A DNA stretch of 64,000 nt from NCBI GenBank assembly GCA_014529385.2, contig CM043969.1, positions 73,824,676 to 73,888,675 of the forward strand, given 5' to 3'. Position numbers and translations under genes: made by a program. Within the stretch, counting starts at the first letter, position 1. Every line of letters begins with the position of its first letter. This stretch comes from Adiantum capillus-veneris (Eukaryota; Streptophyta; Polypodiopsida; Polypodiales; Pteridaceae). Under the pieces are notes generated by a model. It ran no database searches. It worked only from the letters and a program-made list of their open reading frames with translations, and was not told the origin of the DNA. Positions 1 through 10,121 of this stretch are shown here, in pieces.

Positions 1-1
1 T

Positions 2-67
2 AGAGTCAACGCGTATTGCACCGAGTGTGGAATTACTCACTTGATTCTTGATTGCCCTGAGAACTAG
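2..67 (+). pseudogene. Ty3/gypsy element A: gag zinc-knuckle fragment
   Basis: The frame starting at base 2 reads a zinc knuckle of the form C-X2-C-X3-H-X4-C (CTECGITHLILDC), with Cys codons at 17, 26 and 53 and His at 38, followed by a stop at 65-67. Such knuckles sit at the end of retroelement Gag and bind the RNA genome. The same CX2CX3HX4C variant appears in the element near 56.5 kb, so the two elements are related. The element begins outside the window to the left. Confidence 0.6.
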
Positions 68-88
68 AGCAAAGGAGAAAAAACTACT

Positions 89-892
89 TTGAACATGCTG
101 GAAGCAGTGCCATCCAGTGGAGGGTCAGAAAACAAAACAATAATACCGATTCAGGCAGTCGCACGGGCACAAGCCCAAAGAAGGACAAACAAACCCATAG
201 TTGAAGAGCCAAAGACGGATGCCCCTAGTGCAGAAATGAAAAATCAACGAAGCACTTGGAAAGCAAGAAAGGCTTGTATGAAAGCCAGGAAGGAACAAGA
301 GCAAATGGCTCTATTCGAGGAGTTAAAACACACAAAGGATAGATTGGAGCGGTTAGAGGATCTACCTAGTTTAAGTTCACACAATGCTGCAACCATAGGG
401 CCCAAGGAAATAGTGGAACCCAAAAGTGCAAGATTGGGAGGATCAGTATTGGTGAAAAAAGTAAATGAGCAGCTTGACGCACTTTTAAAAGCATACGAAG
501 CTAGACTCAAAAACAACCAAAACCAAGAGCAACGATGGATGGCTTATCCATATGCGGAACTAGAAAAATAGAGGTTGGAAATGTGTAGGAAGATGATTAA
601 AATAGCCCAATCTTTGATAGAAAACCCACCTAGTAAACCTGCAAGTTGGCACAAGGTGTCAGCTTCAACCCCTATCACATCAACTCTAGAGAAACAAGCG
701 GACACAATGGAGGGACTCATGACTGCCTCAGAGTCTAAGCGAGAACCTATCATAGTGCCAAATACAACTGATGAGACATTTGATGGTTTCCAACCTAAAA
801 CATCGGCGGGGATGGATAAAGAGTGTGACAGTCTAGATGACCTATGGAAGCAAATCCGGGAAGCAAATGAAGCTAACAGGGTAAACCACTAA
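89..892 (+). pseudogene. Ty3/gypsy element A: Gag-to-protease linker region
   Basis: One reading frame of about 268 codons is broken only by an in-frame stop at 569-571. The product is highly charged, with a Lys/Glu-rich stretch (residues about 50-100) that should form a helix or coiled coil. It has no catalytic motif. It lies between the zinc knuckle and the protease, the place of the variable linker in this retroelement group. No function beyond that is claimed. Confidence 0.45.
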
Positions 893-1222
893 CTAAATCG
901 CGCTGAGAAGGAGAAATATGAGATCTGACCTCCCATTGAAGAATTTGAGGCAAGATCCCAAATGAACTTTGACATGCATTCACAAGAGGGGGACCAAGGG
1001 TCAATTAGCTCGGGTCAATTAGCTCGGGGCACAACCAACTTGACTCGCTAAAAACCCTACCCTCTTATCTAGGGGTATGAAGCTAAGTCGGAATTGAGAG
1101 CAATCCCATCTCAAAGAATTTCTCCCAATAGAGTAATGGATTCACAAGGGTTGATTGAGTTACTGTCCACCCCGGTGGCATGCACTATCACGTTAGCCGA
1201 ACTCCTGAGGTTATGACCAAAT

Positions 1223-1834
1223 ATGTGGACCACATTAGGAAAATGCTTAGAAAAATTTGGAGTAAAAGACCCTACCTCGAGAATTCAAGAAGGGACTAGA
1301 GAATTGGACAAGCCTCAACTGAACACTAGGCCTGTACCTTTAAACAAGGTTGGAGAATACTGCGAGGGAGAAGATGGAAATACCACACTACCAGTAGAAT
1401 TCCAGGGAGTAGTATCCAAGGCTATTCTCAACAGTGAAGCGGGAGTCGCTATCGCCACAAAAGAAATTTGAAAAAAATGGGGAAAATCGGCTTTGAGAGC
1501 AACCAGAATGAGATTACAATTGGCAGATGGGTTCATGGAAAAGCCTCTAGGACTTTTAGAAAAAGTAATTGTCACCTCTTACGGAATCGAGTATGAGCAT
1601 ACATTTGCAATAGTTGATTTTGGCAAAAAGAACAATTACGAGATCATCTTGGGAAGACCGTTCATGAGACAATTAAAGATGGTACAGGATTGGGGTTATG
1701 ACCACATATACCTCAGGCATGGGGAGACTACAACCAAAAGATACCTAAAAGACCATAGTTACAAGGATGTGAACCAGACACCAGTGGAAGAGTTTGATTC
1801 GGCTACGTTGGCAGGGTCCGAATTCCCAGCATAG
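1223..1834 (+). pseudogene. Ty3/gypsy element A: retropepsin-like protease, dead
   Basis: A single frame with one stop at 1469-1471. Residues after about 1400 follow the plant gypsy aspartic protease: an active-site region (AILNSEAGVAIATK), a flap-like segment (LQLADGFMEKPLG) and the diagnostic end ILGRPFMRQLKMVQDWGYDHIYL. The catalytic Asp-Ser/Thr-Gly is replaced by Asn-Ser-Glu, so the enzyme would be inactive. The element at 57.6-58.2 kb has a close counterpart. In an intact element this protease would cut the Gag-Pol polyprotein. Confidence 0.65.
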
Positions 1835-1858
1835 TTAGGGAAGAAAAAAGAGCTGTGG

Positions 1859-2653
1859 ATGTGTGGAGCTTCACATTGTGGAAGCTTGAAAAGAGAGGAA
1901 TGCATCTTAGAAAGAGCTATTGAAGACAAGGATTATATTTCGGAACTTTTTCCCGAAGATGCATTAGAACCTATGGAATGGGAACACATACTAGCAACGT
2001 TGGACGTCTGTACCATTACAGATAGCCCAATGACAAAATTTTGTGATAAGGATGGCTATGATGTGCTACCCTATTACATGGTAAACCTTGTACCAGTAGG
2101 AGACGAGAATGTAGACTCACCAGAACAAGAAGAGTTTTATAACTCCTCTGTGCATCTGGAAGTAAGTAACGATGCAGATAACAAGTATTCAGACAGCTCA
2201 AGCGAGCGTGGGGAGACAACCGCAGATATCAAGTTTTATGATTTTGCAAATCAACACCCTAGACGCTAGGAACGCTATAGGAGAAAAAGAGCAGAAAACA
2301 AGCTTAGAGAAAACCTGATGCCCAAGATAAAAGATAAAACTCACTATCTAATGCTAGTCAAGGCAGAGGATTGTGTAAAAGACAAAATATCAGGGAGATT
2401 CTCAAGGGTTAGAAGAGAAAGGACACATGAGGACATAAAACAAGCACGGAAAACTAATACGGAAACAAAATCAAGAAGACCTCAACAATCAAAACGTGAA
2501 AAGACAAAAAATCCCGAGTGGACCAAAATGGAGCGTAAGAAGAAATGTCAAGAACTTAAACGGTCGTTACGAGAGGTATGGACTACTAAGGCAGAAAGTG
2601 AAGGTAAGGAGGATTCAGAAAAGGAAAACATGGACATACCATCCCACTATTGA
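1859..2653 (+). pseudogene. Element A: protease-to-RT spacer reading frames
   Basis: Two frames (1859-2269 and 2318-2653) encode acidic then strongly basic, low-complexity protein between the protease and the reverse transcriptase. No domain is recognisable. The position and charge pattern fit a connector in a Gag-Pol polyprotein that has lost its continuous frame. It could equally be non-functional filler. Confidence 0.35.
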
Positions 2654-2761
2654 AAATTCACCATCCAAGACAAAAAAATCATAATAACACCACCAATAAG
2701 GGAAAGAATAAACCAGGAATCTTACGATGGGCCGGAAAATGCAAAACGAATTGACATCACT

Positions 2762-3735
2762 ATGATAGGTGAAGAGCCTCAGCCTGTCTATATAGCAACT
2801 GACTTAGGTCCTGAGGAAGAAGAAATGCTAACACAGCTTCTCCAGAACTATAAAGATGTGTTTGCATGGTCTTACAAAGACCTCAAGGGAGTTGATCCAT
2901 CGATATGCCAACATACAATCCCATTAAAGTCAGATGCCAAACCAAGCAAACAATGTCCTTACACATATAATGACACATTTGCTAAACAAATCAAGGAAGA
3001 TATTGACAAGCTGATGGATGCTGAATTTATCTATGAAATCAAGCATACAAATTGGGTGTCACCCATTGTGGTTGTCCCCAAAAAGAATGGAAAGTTGCGT
3101 GTGTGTGTGTGAACCTCAAAAAGGTAAACGCAGCAACAATAAGGGATAATTATCCCTTGCCAATCACAGAACATGTACTTGAGAGGGTAGCGAGAAAACG
3201 GGCCTATTCATTTCTGGATGGGTTTTTGGGGTACAACCAATTGGAAATAGCAGTAGAGGATCAATACAAAACAACATTTGCCACGGAATGGGGAATATAT
3301 GCGTATAGAGTTATGCCTTTTGGCTTAACCAATTCCCCAGCCACCTTCCAAAGGTTAATGACTCATGCATTCAAACAATACCTAAGAATATTCTTAGAAA
3401 TATATATGGATGATTATTTGGGAAGAACACATTGACCATTTACAAAAGGTATTTGAGAAGTGCAAAACATATCGAATAGTGCATTTTTATGTTAAACCAA
3501 GGCCGCATCTTAGGACATATTGTCTCAAGAAATGGCATAACTACTGACCGAGTCATAGCATACTTGCCCAGGCCTACTAATTCCAAACAAATACAATCTT
3601 TCATGGGAAACTGCGGATATTATCGAAGATTCATATATATGTATGCGGTCATTGCACAACCACTATATCGCTTATTAGTCAGTTTCAATTGGACTGAGGA
3701 GTGTGAAACTTCATTCAAAAAGCTTAAGCATCAGA
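2762..3735 (+). pseudogene. Ty3/gypsy element A: reverse transcriptase
   Basis: Clear RT of the Ty3/gypsy type. The start carries the FAWSYKDLKGVDP and HTIPLK segments, then WVSPIVVVPKKNGKLRVCV (fingers), AATIRDNYPLP, YSFLDGFLGYNQL, TTFATEWGIYAYRVMPFGLTN, the catalytic YMDD near 3405-3416, and the thumb segment (LGHIVSRNGITTD, IQSFMGNCGYYRRFI). Frameshifts occur at a GTGTGTGTGTGTGTG run around 3097-3111, where the first catalytic Asp should follow RVCV, and again at about 3420-3490. The gene is therefore dead. YMDD with Met is a little unusual; plant gypsy elements mostly have Y[IV]DD. Confidence 0.88.
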
Positions 3736-3747
3736 TTGGGAAAAGAT

Positions 3748-4110
3748 ATTCCATGTTGACATTGATGCCTCTGCATACGCAACTGGGAGTATTCTCGCTC
3801 AACCAAGAGATGGAACAATGGATTTCCCAGTTTTTTATGCGAGCCGATAGCTAAATAGTGCAGAAAATAACTACACCACCACTGAAAGAGAGGGATTATG
3901 AATGATATATGCTGTAAAGAAATTTCGGCATTATCTTCTTGTAAACAAATTTTGTGTTCTTCACAGATCATCAAGCTCTTCTGTATCTAGTAAATAAACC
4001 ATGCAATACTGGGAGAATTGTACGCTGGTTTATTATATTGCTAGAGTTTGACTTCACAGTGGTAGTAAAAAAAGGTAAAACTCATCTACGAGCGGATCAT
4101 CTTTCAAGGC
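3748..4110 (+). pseudogene. Ty3/gypsy element A: RNase H domain
   Basis: Shifting between frames, the RNase H1-type landmarks appear in order: DIDASAYATGSILAQ (first Asp), YASR, NYTTTERE (Glu), RHYLLVNKF, FTDHQALLYLVNKP (Asp) and LRADHLSRL (last Asp). Stops (for example after YASR and before MIYAVKKF) and a frameshift near 3950 break it. RNase H removes the RNA strand during reverse transcription. Its place directly after RT is normal for Ty3/gypsy. Confidence 0.75.
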
Positions 4111-4179
4111 TACAAAACAGGGAATCTCCCGAAGGAGTAGATGATGACATACCTAATGCTTGTCTTTTCAATATTGAAA

Positions 4180-4546
4180 TGATACCCAAATGGTCTCAAG
4201 AAATTCTTACCAATCTTTCCTTTGGAGGTAGATTTGATAAAAAGGAAGAAGAATCCACACAACAAACATTCAAACAAAAAACTTTCAATTGATTGCGGGA
4301 CGACTATACCATCTAGGCTCGGACAAAGTTCTACGATTATGTATAAATCCAGAGGAATTTGAGTGTAATCTTGAGGAAGCACATATCCAAGACTGCGCAT
4401 TTCATTGTTCAACAATGAAAACACACCAAAGATTGAAACACTTAGGAGTTTATTGGTCAACTATGTATACTGACACACATTCTTATGTTAACAATTGTAC
4501 TATATGTAGTGCCAAACGACAGATGGATCACGCGACATTGTTTTAG
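4180..4546 (+). pseudogene. Element A: first tether plus integrase zinc-binding (H2C2) module
   Basis: After RNase H a connector (IPKWSQEILTNL) leads to RLYHLGSDKVLRLC and then a His/Cys module: EAHIQDCAFH, LGVYWSTMYTDTHSYV and NCTIC. This is the N-terminal zinc-binding domain of a gypsy integrase. A frame break lies between 4292 and 4289. A second, independent copy of the same connector-plus-finger module follows at once, which is not the usual single-finger layout. Confidence 0.65.
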
Positions 4547-4549
4547 GTA

Positions 4550-5095
4550 ACCATTGCACCTGCATGGAGTCAATATATCATTGATTTCTTAACAACAAGG
4601 ACATTTCTGAAACATAACAAAAGCATGACAAAGGGCTATAGAGTTGGAGGCTCGAGACTTTAATTTAATTGAGAATCAACTCTACAAGTGAGGAAAGGAC
4701 AATCAACTTAGAATCTGTGCAAGTGAAAGTGAATACTTGCTGATTCTAGGACACGCACATGTGGATAAGTGGAGGCCATTTTTCAGGCGATAAGATGACA
4801 AAAATTATCTTAACCGCGGGGATATGGTGGCCTACATTGCACATGGATGTTGAGAAATTTGTAAAGCGTTGTGGCGCATGTCAGTGCACTAAAGTGCCGA
4901 TAAAAAGAGATGAGATGCCACTACGGCCAATGATGGGAGCACGAGCATTTGCAAAATGGGGAATTGATTTTGTGGGGCCTATTTCACCCCCACGTATTTG
5001 TGGGGCCAAATTGAATTAGTATGTGTCGGTTAAAAAAGTATCATTTACGGAGATGCTTCAACAAATCCATCACGAAAATGTAATAACTTTTTGAA
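4550..5095 (+). pseudogene. Element A: second integrase zinc-binding module and truncated catalytic core
   Basis: The second module repeats the order seen upstream: APAWSQYIIDFLTT, a decayed LY..G.DNQLRIC segment, GHAHVD/GGHFSGDKMT, AGIWWPTLHMDVEKFV, RCGACQ. It continues into the start of the integrase core (WGIDFVGPISPP, containing the first catalytic Asp), then a stop at 5017-5019 and weak core-like sequence (ENVITF) to about 5095. The rest of the core is missing here. A matching C-terminal part on the same strand appears at 62702. Confidence 0.65.
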
Positions 5096-5099
5096 AGCG

Positions 5100-8000
5100 T
5101 ATAAAATTAATTCACATATAAAATTTTATTTACATTCTTCAAGACTTTTAAATTCTAAAATAAAATATTTATCCAATGTAGACATTTGATAAGCAGAGTA
5201 GGTGTATTCTAGATCCCATAAGTCATTTATAATAGTTTTTTAAAGGTAAGTTATCTTGAATCCTTTAAATTAACCATTTGAAATACATTTTCAAGATTTT
5301 ATTCATCTTACATCCACCACTTGGCCATCCTAACCAAGCCTTAAAAGGTGGGTGCATCAAAGATCCAACACTTGACCATTCTAAGCAAGTATTTGAAAGG
5401 TGGGTATAATTGTTGGCGTATCTTTGATCCATCATATTGCATCTTCAAATAAATTATCTAGGATAGGTAGATCCTAGATTCACTATTTGGCCATTCTAGC
5501 CAATTCTTGGAAGGTGGGTGCATCCAAGATCCCCCACTTGGCCATTCTAACTAGGTCTTCCAAGGTGGATGCAATGGTTGGTTTCTCCTACATCCACCAA
5601 CTTTCCATTTTAAACAAAGTGTGTGCAATATGCACATCTTAGATCCACCACCTGACCATTCTAACCAAGTCTTGAAGGTGGCTACAATTCAGATCCACCA
5701 CTTGGCCATTCTAAGTACGTCTTGCAAAGTGGATGAAATGGTTGGTTTCTTCTACATGCACCAACTTCCTATTATAAACAAAGTGTGTAAGAGAATGTAG
5801 ACCTAGATCCACCACCTGGCCATTCTAAACAAATCTTACAAAGTGGATGTAATTGTTGGTTTCTCTTACATCCACCAACTTCCCATTTTAAACAATGTGT
5901 GTAAAATATGTAGACCTTAAATCCACCACTTGGCCATTCTAACCATGTCTTAAAGTTAGGTGCATTCAACACTTGGCCATCATAAGACTTGTAGTCTATA
6001 CAAATTTTGTGGGATGAGTAGACCCTAGATTCACCACTTGGCCATTCAAATTAAGATTTGGAAAGTATGTGCATCAAAGATCCACCACTCGGCTATTCTA
6101 ACCAAGACTTGAAATGTGGATCCAATTGTTGGTGTCTCCTAGATCCACCAGCTTGTAATTTCAAATAAAGTGCATGAAATAAGTAGACCTTAAATTCCCC
6201 AATGGACCATTACAACCAAGTCCTGGAGGGTGAGTGCATCCAAGATCCAACACTTGGCCATTCTAGCCAATTTTTTGAAGGTGGGTGCAATGGTTGGTGT
6301 CTCCTAAATCCTCCAATTTACAACTTTCAACAAAGTGTGTGAGAAAGATAGACCTTAGATCCACCATTTAGCCATTCTACCCAATTGTTGAAGGTGGGTG
6401 CATCCAAGATCCACCACTTGGTCATTCTAACAAGGTCTTGTAAGGTGGATGCAATTGTTGGTTTCTCTTACATCCACCAACTTCTCATTTTAAACAAAGT
6501 GTGTGCACATGTAGACCCTAGATCCGCCATCTAGCCATTCTAACCAAGTCTTGAAGGTGGTTGCAATTTAGATCGACCAATGTAATTGGCCATTCTAACC
6601 AAATCTTACAAGGCAAATAAAATGGTTAGTTTCTCCTATGTCCACCATCTATCAATTTCAAATAGTATTTATCGGAAAGATAGACCATAGATCCACCACT
6701 TGGCCATTCTAACCAAGTATTGGTAGATGGGTGTAGATCGTAGGTCCACTACTTGGCCATTCTAACCATGTCTTAAAGTTAGGTGCATTCATCTCCTGGC
6801 CATCATAACACTTGTAATTCTACACAAAGTTTGTGGGATTAGTAGATACTAGATTCACCACATGGCCATTTAGACTAAGAATTGGGAATTAGGTGGATCA
6901 ATGATCCACCACTTGGTCATTACAACCAAAGCTTAAAATGTGGTTCCAATTGTTAGTGTCTCCTAGATCCACTACCTTGAAGTTTCAAATAAAGTGCATG
7001 AAATAGGTAGACGTTAGATTACCTAGTGGACCATTCTAATCAAGTCCTAGAGGGTAAGTGCATCCAAGATCCAACACTTGGACATTCTAGCCAAGTTTTG
7101 GAAGGTGGGTGCAATGGTTGGTGTCTCCTAAATCCTCCAATTTACAACTTTCAACAAAGTGTGTGAGAAAGGTAGGCCTTAGATCCTTAGCCATTCTAGC
7201 CAATTCTTGAAGGTGGAAGCATCCACAATCCACCACTTGGCCATTCTCACCAGATTTTGTAAGGTGGATGCAATGGTTGGTTTCTCCTATATCCACCATT
7301 TTAAACAAAGTGTGTTCAATATGCAGACCTTAGATCCACCATCTGGCCATTCTAACCAAGTCTTGAAGGTGACTGCAATTTAGATCCACCACTTGGCCAT
7401 TCTAACCAAATCCTGCAAGGTGGATGCAATGGTTGGCTTCTCCTACGTCCACCATCTATCAATTTTAAATAGTGCTTGTAGGAAAGGTAGACCATAAATC
7501 CACCACTTGGCCATTCTAACCATGTCTTAAAGATAGATGCATTCAACACTTGGCCACCATAAAACTTGTAATTTTACACAAATTTTTTGGGATGAATAGA
7601 CCCGAGATCCACCACTTGGCCTTTCAGACTAAGATTTGGAAAGTATGTGCATCAAAGATCCACCACTCGGCCATTCTAACCAGGGCTTGAAATGTGGATC
7701 CAATTGTGGTGTCTCCTAGATCCACCACCTTGCAATTTCAAATAAAGTGCATGAAATAGGTAGACCTTAGATTCACCAGTGGCCATTCTAACCAAGTCCT
7801 AAAGGGTGAGTGCATCCAAGATCCAAAACTTGGCCATTATAACCAAGTTTTGAAAGGTGGGTGCAATGGTTGGTGTCTCCTAAATACTACAAATTTCAAC
7901 AAAGTGTGTGAGAAAGGTAGACCTTAGATCCACCACCTAGCCATTCTAGCCAATTTGAAGGTTACATTCAAAATCCACCACTTGACCATTCTAACAAAGC

Positions 8001-9216
8001 CTTGCAAGGTGGATATAATGTTTAGTTTCTCCTACATCCATCAACCGCTATGCTAGCTAGACAAAGTGTGTGAAATATATAGGCCTTAGATCCACTATCT
8101 AGCCATTCTAACCAAGTTTCGAAGGTGCAATATGTAGAACTTAGATCCATGATCCACCACTCAGCCATTCTAACCATGGCTTAAAGTTAGGTGCATTCAA
8201 CACTTGGCCATCATAGGACTTGTAATTTTACACAAAGTTTGTGGAATGAGTAGATCCTAGATCCACCACTTGGCCATTCAGACTAAGATTTGGGATGTAG
8301 GTGCATCAAAAATCCACCACTTGGCCATTATAACCAAGGATTGAAATGTGGATACCCAATTGTTGGTGTCTCCTAGATCCACCACTTTGCAATTTCAAAT
8401 AAAGTGTGTGAAATAGGTAGACCTTATATTTCCCAGTGGGCCTTCTCATTAATTCCTAGAGAGTGAGTGTATCCAAGATCCAACACTTGGCCATTCTATC
8501 CAAGTTTTGAAGGTGGGTGCAATGGTTGGTGTCTCCTAAGTCCTCCAACTTACAAAATTTTAACAAAGTGTGTGAGAAAGGTAGTCTACCTTAGATCCAC
8601 CACTTGTCCATTCTAGCTAGTTCTTGAAGGTGGTTGCATCCAAAATCCACCACTTGGCCATTCTTACCAGGTCTTGCAAGGTGGCACCTGGCCATTCTAG
8701 CCAAGTTTTAAAGTTGGCTACAAACAATTAAGATCCACCACTTGGCCATTCTAGCCAAATATTGCAAGGTGGATGCAATGGTTGGTTTCTCCTACATCCA
8801 TCAACTTCCCATTTTAAACAAAGTGTGTGCAATATATTGACCTTAGATCCACCACCTTGCCATTCTAACCAAGTCTTAAAGGTGGCTACAATTAAGATCC
8901 ACCATTTGACCATTCTAACCAAATCTTGCAAGATGGATGTAATGGTTTGTTTCTCCTACGTCCACCATCTATCAATTTTAAATAGTGTTTGTAGAAAACA
9001 TAGACTGTACATCCACCGCTTGGCCATTCTAACCAAGTATTGGTAGGTGGGTGATCCACCACTTGTACATTCTAACCATGTCTTAAAGTTAAGTGTATTC
9101 AATACTTGGCCATCATAACACTTCTAATTTTACACAAAGTTTGTGGCATGAGTAGACTCTAGATCCACCACTTGACCATTCTGACCTTGAAATTTCAAAT
9201 AAAGTGTGTGAAAAAG
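5100..9216. repeat. Satellite-like array with higher-order structure
   Basis: From about 5230 on, the sequence is built from variants of one core, roughly GATCCACCACTTGGCCATTC followed by TAACCAAGTCTTG..GGTGG, repeated dozens of times at intervals of about 50-170 bp. Sub-types (endings such as TTGGTTTCTCCTACATCCACC, AAATAGTGTTTGTAGG, CATTCAGACTAAGATTTGG) recur in a fixed order. The last of these lies near 6045, 6865, 7620 and 8275, giving a higher-order unit of about 650-820 bp with internal deletions. Open frames here (peptide WLEWPSGGS on the minus strand) are by-products of the repeat. 5100-5230 is AT-rich with nothing recognisable. Confidence 0.8.
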
Positions 9217-10102
9217 TGTTTGGTGGATATAGCAGAATGTCACTTAAAAGCCGAATACACACCAAACTTTGTTGTATTAAATCATTCTTTCCACAAGATG
9301 TGGTGTAATTGTGTTGTTGATGTTTCTCAAATTATAATATAGTCTATCATTCCCTCTTAGTCTCTCTGAGCCTACAAACCATGTAAGTGGCTGTTTGGCT
9401 ATGGGAAAGGGCCCCAAGCTTTTAAGTCAAAACCCTTAGTTTTGGAGGACACTTTGATCATTATCTTCGGAATTTTTGGACGTCAATTGAGAGCTTCATT
9501 TCTATTGCAAATTGTAATCAATCTTTCTCCTTGTGTGGTAATCAGAATTTGATTCCAAATAGCACATTGTGTTCCTTGCCTCTTGCTCTTTAATCTAAGT
9601 GTAATCATTTTCAATTTTGTTGTGGCATCTATGAGATAAATGCATTGATTTGAGGTCTTAAATGGTTATTTTTTGATGTTTTGACCTTCAAAGAGTGTTT
9701 TTAAGCTTGAAGGGAACCTTTTTGTGTAGTTCTATTTCAATTTTTTATATATTTATTTTAATGGATCATGATTTATATACCTTCCTAGATGACTGTAAAA
9801 CTTGGTAGGAATATGCCCTTAGGCATTGTAAAACCTCTCCTTAAGTTTTCTTGCATCGTTTGGATGCTGAAAAGGTGTGATGACCTAGAGCGATGAGATT
9901 GGACATATATTGACTTTTTGAATAGGAAGTGGTTGATTTTCTATTATAGACGTATGAATAGTCCTTTAGGTTTACTTCTGTGAGATTGACGATCTCATTG
10001 AGTCTGTGTGCCCCATCCTGAGTCACTTCCTTGCATATTGACATTATGTTAGTATCAAAAAGTTATGTTGCAGACGTCCGTCACGACGGCGACCCGCTAA
10101 CT
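9217..10102 (+). repeat. LTR of gypsy-type element C
   Basis: The block begins TGTTTGGTGGATA and ends CTAACT just before a tRNA-Asp primer site. Its inverted relative at 61998-62701 begins with the same TGTTTGGTGGATA and ends CTAACA, which fixes both edges. The two align over most of their length (shared stretches around CACATTG-GTTCCTTG, AAATGCATTGATTTG, CTCCTTAAGTTTT, GACATTATGTTAGT). Point differences are many, so they are not a recent pair. Length about 886 bp. Confidence 0.75.
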
Positions 10103-10103
10103 T

Positions 10104-10121
10104 TGGCACCGCTGCCAGGGA
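10104..10121 (+). other. Primer binding site, tRNA-Asp type (element C)
   Basis: TGGCACCGCTGCCAGGGA lies one base past the LTR end. It matches the complement of the 3' end of plant tRNA-Asp (TGGCGCCGTTGCCGGGGA) apart from a few substitutions, the primer used by Athila/Tat-type Ty3/gypsy elements. It sets the plus-strand orientation of the element. Confidence 0.75.

Noticed and set aside
5772-8931. Minus-strand frames with WLEWPSGGS as a repeat protein
   Set aside because: They are short and follow from the satellite unit; stops and frame changes differ between units.
10104-10121. tRNA-Asp gene fragment
   Set aside because: Only the 18-base acceptor complement is present beside an LTR; it is a primer site, not a tRNA gene.
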